From Syntrophobacterales bacterium Delta_02 (lineage in GTDB: Bacteria; Desulfobacterota; Syntrophorhabdia; Syntrophorhabdales; Syntrophorhabdaceae), in contig LVAA01000016.1 of assembly GCA_001603955.1 (NCBI GenBank), positions 1 through 43,729 on the forward strand: a stretch of 43,729 bases of DNA, written 5' to 3'. Every line of letters begins with the position of its first letter. Position 1 is the stretch's first letter. Below the pieces are notes generated by a model. That model was not told the origin of the DNA and searched no databases. It saw nothing but the letters and a program-made list of their open reading frames with translations. Both the position numbers and the translations under genes were made by a program. Positions 7,982-16,404 of this stretch are shown here, piece by piece.

Positions 7982-8962
7982 TCACAAGGAATCTTTTATC
8001 TTGGCGTGGATGTGTTCGGCGATGCGGCGGTTTCCTTCGTTGTTGACGTGGCGGAAGTCGAGGTAGATGTCGCGGTCATAACCCTGGAAGACCGGGGAAA
8101 GGTCCGTGAGCACGAACCTGCTGTCACTCTCCGCTTTCTGCAGGTACCTCAGCATGGCCCTGATCCTCTCGTATTGTCTCCTGACGTACACATCAAACCC
8201 CTCGATACCGTGATACCCGGTGGGAAGGTTCCTTTCCTTTCCCGATAGGGGCTCCTTGAGGAAGAGGATCGGTTCCAGGAACGCGAAGAGCTTGAAGCCG
8301 CATCCCCGGGCGAAACGCCCCATCTTTACCACGTTCTCCAGGTATTTCACGGCAATGGCCATCTCCCATTCCTCGGTTCCGTACCCGCAGGCCTTCCTGA
8401 GGGTCGACACGTCGTAGTCGAGGCCGTTGCCCTCGTAGACCCATTGGAACTGGTTGCCTGTGACGGTATGCCGGACCTTTCTCAGCGCCGACTCATAAGC
8501 GTAGAAATTGTAGGGGTAGCCCGGACGGGGATCGAAGTTGGCGGGCAGGCACACGTCGTTGCCTCCGTTGAACACGACAACCGCGTCGGGTTCATAGCTT
8601 GACAGGAGGTGGACGAGGAGAGAAAGCTCCTGCCCTGAAACGGAGCTGACGAGGCCGAAGTTGTAGACCTCGACATCGGTCCTTCCGTTCTCCCGGAAAC
8701 AGTTCTCGATCTGGCCGGGTATGCTCATCGACAGAGGGGTGCCGTTGAACACGGTGGAGCTGCCGAGGACGAAGACCCGTGTCTCCCCGGCGGGTTTGGT
8801 CCTGTGAAGGGCTTTCTCTATCCGGAAACCGAGCTCGTTGAGCCTGATCTCCACGATCGTCTCTTCGGGACCGTTTCGGTCCTTCGTGGTCGTAGCCCCG
8901 TGGGGGGTTCCGTGAAAGGAGACATAGGGATCGGGATAATGGTAGACATCTGCGTGTTTCAA
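7982..8962 (-). CDS. SGNH/GDSL-like hydrolase, cytoplasmic
   Basis: A 326-residue SGNH-hydrolase-like protein. Block I is VLGSSTVFN (nucleophile Ser in G67-S68-S69 rather than the usual GDS), block II is NFGLVSS with its Gly near 103, block III is NGGNDV (133-137), and block V is DFRHVN with D302 and H305 as the acid/base pair. No signal peptide is seen. The start is a TTG (MKHADVYHYP) with GGGGGAGG 7 nt upstream. Such proteins act as esterases or acetyltransferases on sugars and peptides. Its position beside flagellin and opposite a sugar locus suggests glycan O-acyl processing, but this is inference. Confidence 0.7.
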   Translation of the reverse strand: MKHADVYHYPDPYVSFHGTPHGATTTKDRNGPEETIVEIRLNELGFRIEKALHRTKPAGETRVFVLGSSTVFNGTPLSMSIPGQIENCFRENGRTDVEVYNFGLVSSVSGQELSLLVHLLSSYEPDAVVVFNGGNDVCLPANFDPRPGYPYNFYAYESALRKVRHTVTGNQFQWVYEGNGLDYDVSTLRKACGYGTEEWEMAIAVKYLENVVKMGRFARGCGFKLFAFLEPILFLKEPLSGKERNLPTGYHGIEGFDVYVRRQYERIRAMLRYLQKAESDSRFVLTDLSPVFQGYDRDIYLDFRHVNNEGNRRIAEHIHAKIKDSL

Positions 8963-9015
8963 CGGTGTGCCTCCCCCATGACAGATGGGGCCCGCCCTGT
9001 CACGGTATTGACGTA

Positions 9016-9030
9016 TTGAAATCGTTTCAA
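9016..9030. promoter_or_regulatory. Operator-like palindrome upstream of flagellin
   Basis: TTGAAA-TCG-TTTCAA is a perfect 6-bp inverted repeat with a 3-bp spacer, about 48 bp upstream of the sigma-28 -35 element. It could be a regulator binding site for the flagellin gene or the divergent hydrolase gene. No protein is assigned. Confidence 0.3.
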
Positions 9031-9077
9031 AACCCTCTCCGGAAAGGCTGCAAATTCCGTACCCCCTTCACTGTTGC

Positions 9078-9104
9078 TTAAGTTTTCCTTTCATTCTTCG
9101 ATAA
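9078..9104 (+). promoter_or_regulatory. Sigma-28 (FliA) promoter of flagellin
   Basis: The -35 element TTAAGTTT (9078-9085), an exact 11-bp spacer, and the -10 element TTCGATAA (9097-9104) match the sigma-28 consensus TAAAGTTT-N11-GCCGATAA at 13 of 16 positions. It predicts a start near 9112 and a leader of about 117 nt. Confidence 0.82.
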
Positions 9105-9126
9105 CTTTCTCATGAAGACAAAAACA

Positions 9127-9199
9127 GTGCTCACCGGGGAGGTGAAAAACAATTCGGAAGTGGGCACAGAGCACGCAATGCCCCGGCGAGATCGCCGGG
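9127..9199 (+). promoter_or_regulatory. Structured flagellin leader RNA
   Basis: The leader has several self-complementary segments. CCCGGCG (9182-9188) and CGCCGGG (9193-9199) form a 7-bp tetraloop hairpin 16 nt before the AAGGAG ribosome-binding site (9216-9221). GTGCTC (9127-9132) pairs with GAGCAC (9169-9174). TCACC (9131-9135) pairs with GGTGA (9141-9145), which competes with the previous pairing. CCGGGG (9134-9139) could also pair with CCCCGG (9181-9186). In Caulobacter, FlbT acts on the flagellin leader, and flbT is encoded just downstream here, so this is a candidate target. Confidence 0.45.
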
Positions 9200-9228
9200 A
9201 GAAAAAATCCTAGAAAAGGAGAAACACT

Positions 9229-10383
9229 ATGTCAGACATTTCCTTAACATCAGGCATGAGGTCCAACCTTTTGGCCCTCCAGTCAACGGTCAAGCTGCTC
9301 GACAGGACACAGGAAAGGCTGTCCACGGGCAAGAAGGTCAACTCCGCTCTCGATAACCCCGTCAACTTCTTCACCGCCCAGTCGCACACTTCACGCGCCA
9401 ACGACCTTCTGGCATTCAAGGACGGCATCTCTGAGGCCATCCAGACTATCAAGGCGGCCGACAACGCCATCACGGCCATTACAACCCTTATAGATTCCAT
9501 GAAAGGTGTCGCCGAGGACGCGAAGGGCACACTCGGTTCAACAGGGACCGTCAGCAGCCAGACCCTGACGATCAGCGACTACGCGGGTATCACGGCAGGT
9601 ACGACAGTCGACATCGGCGGTACCACGTTCACGGCTGTTGCGGGTGTCGCTACCTGCGCGACCCAGTTCAGCGTGGGCTCGGGGAGCAACGAGGGTGTAG
9701 CGGCTGCCCTCGCCGCGGCGATCAACTCGGCCACTGAATCCCGGGATATGGATGCCACGGTGGAAGGTTCGATCCTCACCGTCTCCCTGGCGGCAGGCGG
9801 TACGATGGTGGCGACGGACATCGGCTTTGTCCATGCCCTCGACTACGCATACTCCGAATCCTCTGTGACGGCCACGGACGAACTCTCCGCGAAGGTGACC
9901 CAGTACAACGAGCTCATCACCCAGCTTGACAACTTGCAGGATGACGCCTTCTACAAAGGCAAGAACCTCCTCGGCAGCGCGGCAGGCGGAACCGACGACA
10001 TGACCGTCCGGTTCGGAAACGACAAGACCCTGACAGTCTCGTCCTTCCTGGGAGACCACACGGGCCTCAGCCTCAGCGGAACGGCCTCATGGACCTCTGA
10101 AACGACGATCCAGGCAGACATCGATCTCCTTGACACGGCGCTCACCACGCTTCGCATCGAGTCTTCGAAGCTGTCCAGTAACCTTAGCATCATCAACGCC
10201 CGTGACGAGTGGATCACGAGTATCGCCAGCATCCTCCAGACCGGTGCCGACAACCTGACACTGGCCGACACCAACGAGGAAGGCGCCAACATGCTCATGC
10301 TCCAGACGCGGCAGTCCCTGAGCACGAACGCCTTGAGCCTGTCAGCACAGGCCGCGCAGTCCGTTCTCCAGCTCTTCCAGTAG
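9229..10383 (+). CDS. fliC: Flagellin, alphaproteobacterial-like type
   Basis: A 384-residue filament subunit. The N-terminal D0/D1 region (about 1-145) includes MRSNLLALQSTVKLLDRTQ and RLSTGKKVNSALDNP. The C-terminal D1/D0 region (about 285-384) ends with the classic NEEGANMLMLQTRQSL and LSAQAAQSVLQLFQ. The central 145-285 is Thr/Ser/Ala/Gly-rich and is the likely surface-exposed, glycan-bearing part. The ATG has AAGGAG 7 nt upstream and a sigma-28 promoter. The C-terminus resembles Caulobacter/Azospirillum-type flagellins, in keeping with the downstream flbT and flaF. Secretion by the flagellar type III system is expected. Confidence 0.96.
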   Translation: MSDISLTSGMRSNLLALQSTVKLLDRTQERLSTGKKVNSALDNPVNFFTAQSHTSRANDLLAFKDGISEAIQTIKAADNAITAITTLIDSMKGVAEDAKGTLGSTGTVSSQTLTISDYAGITAGTTVDIGGTTFTAVAGVATCATQFSVGSGSNEGVAAALAAAINSATESRDMDATVEGSILTVSLAAGGTMVATDIGFVHALDYAYSESSVTATDELSAKVTQYNELITQLDNLQDDAFYKGKNLLGSAAGGTDDMTVRFGNDKTLTVSSFLGDHTGLSLSGTASWTSETTIQADIDLLDTALTTLRIESSKLSSNLSIINARDEWITSIASILQTGADNLTLADTNEEGANMLMLQTRQSLSTNALSLSAQAAQSVLQLFQ

Positions 10384-10404
10384 CAGCGGCATTAAGCACG
10401 AAAC

Positions 10405-10431
10405 CGGGAGAGGGCATGAGGCCCTCTCCCG
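10405..10431 (+). terminator. 11-bp hairpin after flagellin
   Basis: CGGGAGAGGGC (10405-10415), loop ATGAG, GCCCTCTCCCG (10421-10431) is a perfect 11-bp stem 21 nt after the flagellin stop. It has no T-run, so it may act as a partial terminator or an mRNA 3'-end stabiliser. Either would let flagellin be made in excess over the small protein, FlbT and FlaF downstream. Confidence 0.65.
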
Positions 10432-10460
10432 TTCACCGCCTTTCAGGGAGGTGATGAAAG

Positions 10461-10655
10461 ATGTCGATAGATAAGATAGGGAAGGTAGACGCCAGCGTGA
10501 GCGGTAATCAGAGGCCGGTGCACAGGGAACCAAGGGTGGCAGACAATGCCGATGCCGTTGTCCATGAACCGGCAGCAAAAAAGGGCGACCTGACGAAGAT
10601 AAGCTATCCGCCGTTCCTGCCTCTTGGCGACACGCAGAGCATATACAAGAAATGA
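10461..10655 (+). CDS. 64-residue protein of unknown function in the flagellin operon
   Basis: A small soluble, basic protein starting MSIDKIGKVDASVSG and ending PPFLPLGDTQSIYKK. The ATG has a very strong ribosome-binding region (GGGAGGTGATG). No domain, membrane segment or signal peptide is recognised; the middle (18-45) is polar and probably disordered. It lies between the post-flagellin hairpin and flbT, with 7 nt to the flbT ATG. A role in flagellin export, assembly or regulation is guessed from location only. Confidence is in the reading frame being real, not in a function. Confidence 0.68.
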   Translation: MSIDKIGKVDASVSGNQRPVHREPRVADNADAVVHEPAAKKGDLTKISYPPFLPLGDTQSIYKK

Positions 10656-10662
10656 GGGAGCC

Positions 10663-11154
10663 ATGGCACTCAAGATAAAGCTGAAACCCCACGAGAGGCT
10701 CATTGTCGGAGGGGCGGTGCTTGCCAACGGCGATACGAAGTGCGATCTCATCATCGAGAACGAGGTCCCCGTCCTGCGCGACAAGGACATCCTTCGCGAG
10801 AAGGACGCCGACACCCCCTGCAAGCGCATATACTTCGTCGTCCAGCTCATGTACATTGACGACAAGAACCGGGTGGAAAGGCACAACATCTACTGGTCCC
10901 TCGTCAAGGACCTGGTGGAGGCGGCCCCGAGCACGGCTGAGACCCTTGCCGAAATGAGCAGTCTCATTATAGAGGGGAAATATTACCCGGCTTTGAAACT
11001 TGCCCGGAAGCTGATAGAATACGAAGAGGAGGTAACAGAGTATGTACGGAGGGCTCAATGCCTACAAGAAGACCGTGAAGACGACCATCTCGGGGCGAGA
11101 GCTCGAAGCGTCGGTACTAACGAAAGGCGCCATGCTGTTGAAGGAGTGTCGTGA
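10663..11154 (+). CDS. flbT: Flagellin post-transcriptional regulator FlbT
   Basis: A 163-residue FlbT-family protein. The conserved start MALKIKLKPHERLIVGGAVLANG is split here as MALKIKLKPHERLIVGGAV then LANG, followed by LRDKDILREKDADTPC, RIYFVVQLMYID, and a helical region with AETLAEMSSLIIEGKYYPAL. In Caulobacter FlbT binds the flagellin leader and limits its translation and stability; in Brucella it acts positively. The ATG at 10663 matches the family start. Residues from about 127 on overlap flaF in another frame, giving a tail of roughly 37 residues that looks longer than usual for the family. The leader structures upstream of flagellin are the likely target. Confidence 0.85.
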   Translation: MALKIKLKPHERLIVGGAVLANGDTKCDLIIENEVPVLRDKDILREKDADTPCKRIYFVVQLMYIDDKNRVERHNIYWSLVKDLVEAAPSTAETLAEMSSLIIEGKYYPALKLARKLIEYEEEVTEYVRRAQCLQEDREDDHLGARARSVGTNERRHAVEGVS

Positions 11155-11416
11155 GAAGTGGGAGCAAGAAGGCCATTTCAAGAGGCTTAACGATGCCCTA
11201 GTCTTCAACCAGAGGGTCTGGACCATCTTTCAGGACGAGATGATCCGGCAGGACAATCCCCTGCCTCTCGACATACGGCAGAACATACTGAACCTCAGTG
11301 TCTTCATCGACAAGCGCATCGTTGAGATCATGGCGAAGCCCGATCCCGCGAAGCTCAACATCCTCATCGACATCAACCTCAATATCGCCCAGGGACTGAG
11401 GGGTTCCGCGGGCTAA
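11042..11416 (+). CDS. flaF: Flagellin assembly/regulatory protein FlaF
   Basis: A 124-residue FlaF-family protein. The family pattern is visible in LEASVLTKGAMLLKECREKW, LNDALVFNQRVWTIFQDE, and NPLPLDIRQNILNLSVFIDKR. FlaF is needed for flagellin secretion or translation in Caulobacter and acts together with FlbT. The start is certain: AGGAGGT lies 8 nt before the ATG, inside flbT, so the two genes overlap by 113 bp in different frames. The gene ends 23 bp from the convergent glycosyltransferase gene; a T-rich stretch without a hairpin lies between. Confidence 0.85.
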   Translation: MYGGLNAYKKTVKTTISGRELEASVLTKGAMLLKECREKWEQEGHFKRLNDALVFNQRVWTIFQDEMIRQDNPLPLDIRQNILNLSVFIDKRIVEIMAKPDPAKLNILIDINLNIAQGLRGSAG

Positions 11417-11439
11417 AGATCCCACACTATCTTTTTCTT

Positions 11440-14400
11440 TTAATCGAAAAGACGTTCCATTTCAGGCAGGCTGTGGCGGCTCTTGTTGATATAGCCATAC
11501 ACCTGTCGCGCGGAGGCCTTGTTGCCCGAAGCGATGATCTTCTTCAGGGAGGAGTGAAGGGCGGGTCCGCAGCGATAGCCCATGCTTTCGAGCCTTCCCA
11601 GGTAGCCGAGCCCCTTCTCTTCCGATCCGTCGATGAAATGGGCGACCGCGAGAGCCACGAAGGCCGGCGGATAATCGGGACTTTTCTCGAGGAGCGACCC
11701 GAGGCGTTCCAGCGCCTCCTTTGTCTTGCCGGAATAGATGAGTGCAACGATAAGGGTCTGCGTGGCGGTGACCGAGTTCGGATTGAGCTCGACGGACCTC
11801 CTGGCGCACTGCAGGGCTTCTTCGAAGCGCCCGACCTCCATGCACATGCTCGCAATATTGAAGTAGGCGACGCTGTCATCGGGTACGAGGCGGAGGAATC
11901 CCTTCCAGTGCTCTATGGACTCATCGAACTTCTCGAGCTCTGCCGCCTGGATCGCCAGTTCCCGGAAGGCGGCTGGGTTCCCCTGTGATGAATTGAGCTT
12001 TCTCCTGCCCAGTTCGTAATAGAGGTCCGACTTGACGGAAGGCGTGTCGGAAGGCATCTTCCCGTAGTGGTGCACGGGGATGTCACAGCTCAGCTTCTCC
12101 ACTTTCGCTTCGGCAACGGAGGGTTCCAGCAGTTCGTGGACGGGATTGCGGAAACGGAGGCGCCTGTCGTTGACGATGAGCCGTACCTTGTTGCTCGGGA
12201 ACCATCCGCTTCCCGCCTCTTCCTCGGCGTACTCGCCTGCATTCGCCGTCCATCCCTCGGTGGCCGGTTCCACCACGTAATTGCGGGTCACGATATCGTA
12301 GGCGACCGCCGCCACCGGTTTCCTGTGGACGATCTTCCTGAGCCTGTCATAGTCTCGTCGCGATATGACCTCATCCGCGTCGTGGACGAGGATCCAGTCG
12401 CCCCGCGCCTGGTCAAGGGAGTAGTTCCGTGCCTCGGAAAAGTCGTTGGTCCAGGGGAATTCGCAGATCTTTGCTCCGAAGACCCGGGCTATCCGGGGCG
12501 TCCTGTCCTCGGAACCGGTGTCGACGACGACGATCTCGTCGGCGATGGGAAGAAGGCTTTTCAGGCATCGCGCGATGTGCTTCTCCTCGTTCTTCACGAT
12601 CATGCAGACGGACAGCGTTCCCCTGTCCTCTCCGTGAGGGGCGAGAATGTCCTCTCCCAGGTTGTCGCGGACAGCGATCGCCGCGCCCAGCATCTCGTCG
12701 TCGATGCCGAACTCGACAATGGCATCCTGGATATCTGTCAGGGCCGCCAGGTATTTCTCCTGCCTGATGAGCATGCCGATGAGGGCGAAGGCGAGACCCC
12801 TGTTCTTCGGGAAGAGGCCCAGTGCTTCACGGATGACGGTCTCGGCGCGGGCGAACTCCCCCGTCGACTCTATGGCCGACCGGTAGGTTGCCAGGAAGTC
12901 GTTCTTCTCCGGCGACAGGACGAAACCCTTTTCGATCAGCGTGAGCCCCGTCTTTCTGTCGCCTCCCTGCCATGCCATGACGCCGAGATGAACGTGGGGG
13001 TCGCCGAAGGAGTGGTCCGCCGCGAGGGCACGATGGAAGAGGTCTTCGGCCTCACGGGGATTGCCTGCTTTCAGTGCCAGAAGACCCAGCAGGTTCAGGG
13101 CGCCCGGAGTGTCCGGGGACAGGCCGAGCGCTCCTTCCGCGAGCTGACGGGCCTCGTCGGAGCGCTCCAGGTGGTACGCGCAATAGCCGAGCAGTTCGTA
13201 GAAGGAAGGCCTGAGCCTCTCGGCGGCGGGCCAGAACTGGCTCATATCGACGATCTCCTGGTAGTGTTTCTCCTCCATGAGAATGTCTGCGGCGCAATAG
13301 TAGATGCGAGGCTCCTCGGGGCTTATTCTCATACCCTCCGAAAGCGCGTTCATCGCCTTTTCCAGGGAGCCTTTCCTGTAAAGATCGCGGGCGTTCTTCG
13401 TTGCGACGAAATGCCACAATCTTTTCCCTTTCTCCGTGCCGGGGCCGATGGTGTCCCATGTTTCATGGAATACCCTGTCACGTCCCTTCCCTTTCGTCTC
13501 GGGATGTCTTCTGAAAACGGCCGCGTCGGCCGCGACGACCGCGATAAGCCCTCGGAGGAGGATCCGCAGGCGATAGTCGTTCATGACGAAGAAGGGGGAC
13601 CGGATCTCTTCATTGAAGGGCCCTTCGGCGTCCATCGTTTCGCGCCGGAAGAGCGTGCAGAAGGAGCCCGTCTCGAAGGTCTCGGCGCGCCGGAAAAGCG
13701 ATCGCTTTCCCAGGTCGGCTGCATACCCCGAGAACTCGTCAACGGACAGGGACTGTGTACCGGGGATCCTCTGGGTCCCGAGGGCGTGGTTCGCAAGGGG
13801 AACGACCATTCCCCGGTCCGGCGCGTCCTCAAGGTGATGGAGCATGCGGGAGAATGAGTCCTTGAGAAGAAGCGTGTCTTCGCCGATGATGAGAACGTGA
13901 TCTCCTGTCGCTTTTTCCATTCCCCGGTTGCATCTCGCCGCGTAACCGGAAGACGCCGGCACGTCGATGAAGACGGTATTGCCGCCGCGGACGCGCTGCT
14001 TCAGCCATTTCGGGACAGCCCCCGCGTTCTTGATGACAACGATGTCGTGGGGCCTGTCCACGTGGGTGTCGATGGCCTCGAGGCAGGCCCTGAGGTCGTT
14101 GCCGGGGTCGGCCGAGGGGATGAGTATCGTCGTGTGTCCCTTCGTGGTCTTGCGCATCGATGCGCTTTGCCGCCCGCTCCCGAGAGGGCCGGGGCCCGTG
14201 CCGGCGGGGAGGGTGGAACCGGGAGCTGTTGCCGCACCCTTTTCGACAAGGGCGATGTTCGTTTTCAGTTCCGAGGGCCCGATGTTCTCTGCAAGGAGCC
14301 GGTAGTCGGGGCGGTGCGGTCCTTCCGGGTCCGACGCGAGGAATGCCGAAATGTTGTGGTCTATGGTCTCGTTCTGTGCTCCCGAGGCCCTGAGGGACTC

Positions 14401-16404
14401 GAAGATACTCCGGGCTTTTTCCCTGTCGCCGGCAACGGCGCAGGCAACGGCGAGATTGTTCCTTGCCTCCGTTCCCCCGGGGTTCACGGCCAGCGCGGCC
14501 TCGTATTCGCGCACGGCGAACGTCGGGAGATAGAAAAAGGAATTGCGCATCATGTCGTTCCCGAAATCCAGGTGGGCGCTGTAGAGCGCCTTTTGCCTGT
14601 CAGAACAGAGGGTTATCTCGGGATAGAAATCGTCGATGCTGTTCGACCTGTAGACGGACTCGAGGACATCGATGGTGGCCGCGGCACACCTGTCGGCGTG
14701 TTTCTCCGATGTAGATGAGTCATCGTGCACCCTGTAGAGCCAGAGGCTCTCGTCAAGGTGCTTGAAGTTGAGCTTGCGGGCGGTCTTCAGCCACAGCTGG
14801 TAATCTGTGGCGAAGCCTGTTTCGTATCCTCCCTGTTCGATGAGGGACCTGCGTCTTATCATGGCCGATGGATGGGCTATGAAATTGACGGTGAAAAGCC
14901 AGCGCAGAAGATTGAAGCGGTTGAAGGTCAGGGCTCTTTCGTGGCGGAACTGGGATGGCAGGAGCTGCCCCGCGTCGTTGAATATCTGGGCGTTGCAGAA
15001 GGAGACGTCGAGGTCGGGATGCTTCAGGAACTCCTGGATCTGTCTTTCGACCCTGCCCGGCAGGTAGACGTCATCGGCCCCTATGGCGCAGATGTACTCA
15101 CCCGACGACAGGGCAACGACCCGGTTGTTGAGCTCATCGAAGCGGTCCATGGTCTGGCCGATGTTCTCCTGGTAGTGATACTTGAGCCTGGGGTCATGGA
15201 GGTATCTTTGTATCACAGCCTCCGTGCCGTCTGTGGAGCCGTCGTTGAGGATGACGAACTCTATGTTCCTGTACGTCTGGCCCAGCACGGATTCGATCGT
15301 GGCCGCCATGTACCGTTCCCTGTTGTAGACGAAGCAGACGACGGAGACGAGGGGCCCGGCGCCTTCCCTCGCGGCGCCGTTGCCTGAGCCCGGCACGGCT
15401 GCGGTCCCCCAAACCCTTCTCCTGCGGATGTTCATGTTCTCTTCGGTCATGAAGGGGAAGAAGCCGTCCCAGCGGTGTTTCCACGTGTGCTCCCTCAGGA
15501 CGCGCCCATGGGACGCCCGGGCGATCTCCTCCCGCTCCTTCTCATGGTTAAGGTAATAGCCTATCTTTTCCGCGAGGTCACTGGCGTCCCTGAAGGTTGC
15601 TATCTCTTTCTCCATGTCGAAATAGTGCTGGAGGCGCCTGTCCTCGAAGGTTATCTGGAACGCTCCGCAGGCAGGGTACTCGAAGGTCCTGCCCTTTATC
15701 TGGGGGATGATGGCGCCCGCGTCGGTCGTGACGGAGCACCAGGCCATGCCGAGGACTATCCGGGAGGCGCAGAATGTTTCGATCATCTTCTCCGTGGGAA
15801 GGGGCGGCCCCGCGACGGAGGCCAGCGCCGGGACCCTGTCCCAGCCGCTGCCCCAGACCCTGACGTCGATACCCCGGGCGAGGAGTTCTTCCACCACCTG
15901 CGGCCTTCCGAGGTATGCCTGCCCGACGAAGGTAACGTCGTACCTCTTTGGTGTTTCCCTCGGGTAGTAGATGCGGGGGTTTGCCGCGTACTGCATGGGG
16001 AAAACGTGGCGGTAGCCGAACTGCCGGTAGACGTTGAGGGCGTTGACGTCGTTCGTCGTAGCGTAGTTGTAGTGGCCCACCCAGGCGAGGGAATGATTGT
16101 ATATCCGCCAGTCGTCATCAGAAAAGAAGACGATGCTCCTTATGTCCTCCCTGTCGCGCACCTCGTCGAGAAAGGAAACGGGGAGTTCATCGGTCACGAT
16201 GCCGTGGAGAAAGACGTCCGGCCTTTCCCGGTCCATGAGGGCGCTTAACTCCGAGACCATTCCCTCCTTCCCGAACCTGTCCTTCATGCCGAGGAAGTCG
16301 AAATCGACGATGCTGTGGCCCAGTTCGATGAGCGATGACCGGATGTTGTTGTATCCGTAGTGGTTCGGGTTGTCGGCTTCGGGGAAACAGTAGAGTATCT
16401 TCAT
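11440..16404 (-). CDS. 1654-residue protein with four glycosyltransferase domains and TPRs
   Basis: A very large cytoplasmic protein. Order: a CgeB-like GT-B transferase (about 1-320, with KGRTFEYPACGAFQITFED); GT2 domain 1 (about 350-560, SVVCFVYNRERYMAATI, NDGSTDGT, GADDVYLPGR); TPR (608-675); a Gly/Pro-rich linker (722-750); GT2 domain 2 (757-965, TTILIPSADPGNDLRACLEA, IGEDTLLL, a weaker DXD); TPR (about 1000-1235); GT2 domain 3 (1262-1450, LSVCMIVKNEEKHIARCLKS, VDTGSEDRT, HDADEVIS); TPR (1478-1610). The ATG overlaps the stop of the radical SAM gene upstream. It is the last gene of the sugar operon and converges on flaF. Stepwise building of a flagellin glycan is inferred; donors and acceptor are unknown. 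Confidence 0.86.
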   Translation of the reverse strand: MKILYCFPEADNPNHYGYNNIRSSLIELGHSIVDFDFLGMKDRFGKEGMVSELSALMDRERPDVFLHGIVTDELPVSFLDEVRDREDIRSIVFFSDDDWRIYNHSLAWVGHYNYATTNDVNALNVYRQFGYRHVFPMQYAANPRIYYPRETPKRYDVTFVGQAYLGRPQVVEELLARGIDVRVWGSGWDRVPALASVAGPPLPTEKMIETFCASRIVLGMAWCSVTTDAGAIIPQIKGRTFEYPACGAFQITFEDRRLQHYFDMEKEIATFRDASDLAEKIGYYLNHEKEREEIARASHGRVLREHTWKHRWDGFFPFMTEENMNIRRRRVWGTAAVPGSGNGAAREGAGPLVSVVCFVYNRERYMAATIESVLGQTYRNIEFVILNDGSTDGTEAVIQRYLHDPRLKYHYQENIGQTMDRFDELNNRVVALSSGEYICAIGADDVYLPGRVERQIQEFLKHPDLDVSFCNAQIFNDAGQLLPSQFRHERALTFNRFNLLRWLFTVNFIAHPSAMIRRRSLIEQGGYETGFATDYQLWLKTARKLNFKHLDESLWLYRVHDDSSTSEKHADRCAAATIDVLESVYRSNSIDDFYPEITLCSDRQKALYSAHLDFGNDMMRNSFFYLPTFAVREYEAALAVNPGGTEARNNLAVACAVAGDREKARSIFESLRASGAQNETIDHNISAFLASDPEGPHRPDYRLLAENIGPSELKTNIALVEKGAATAPGSTLPAGTGPGPLGSGRQSASMRKTTKGHTTILIPSADPGNDLRACLEAIDTHVDRPHDIVVIKNAGAVPKWLKQRVRGGNTVFIDVPASSGYAARCNRGMEKATGDHVLIIGEDTLLLKDSFSRMLHHLEDAPDRGMVVPLANHALGTQRIPGTQSLSVDEFSGYAADLGKRSLFRRAETFETGSFCTLFRRETMDAEGPFNEEIRSPFFVMNDYRLRILLRGLIAVVAADAAVFRRHPETKGKGRDRVFHETWDTIGPGTEKGKRLWHFVATKNARDLYRKGSLEKAMNALSEGMRISPEEPRIYYCAADILMEEKHYQEIVDMSQFWPAAERLRPSFYELLGYCAYHLERSDEARQLAEGALGLSPDTPGALNLLGLLALKAGNPREAEDLFHRALAADHSFGDPHVHLGVMAWQGGDRKTGLTLIEKGFVLSPEKNDFLATYRSAIESTGEFARAETVIREALGLFPKNRGLAFALIGMLIRQEKYLAALTDIQDAIVEFGIDDEMLGAAIAVRDNLGEDILAPHGEDRGTLSVCMIVKNEEKHIARCLKSLLPIADEIVVVDTGSEDRTPRIARVFGAKICEFPWTNDFSEARNYSLDQARGDWILVHDADEVISRRDYDRLRKIVHRKPVAAVAYDIVTRNYVVEPATEGWTANAGEYAEEEAGSGWFPSNKVRLIVNDRRLRFRNPVHELLEPSVAEAKVEKLSCDIPVHHYGKMPSDTPSVKSDLYYELGRRKLNSSQGNPAAFRELAIQAAELEKFDESIEHWKGFLRLVPDDSVAYFNIASMCMEVGRFEEALQCARRSVELNPNSVTATQTLIVALIYSGKTKEALERLGSLLEKSPDYPPAFVALAVAHFIDGSEEKGLGYLGRLESMGYRCGPALHSSLKKIIASGNKASARQVYGYINKSRHSLPEMERLFD

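Noticed and set aside
11417-11439. Intrinsic terminator between flaF and the glycosyltransferase gene
   Set aside because: The stretch is T-rich but has no stem, so it does not meet the terminator pattern.
12067-13857. Long open frame (about 596 codons) on the plus strand
   Set aside because: It lies opposite the giant glycosyltransferase gene, has no recognisable domain, and is explained by GC-rich codon use of the real gene.
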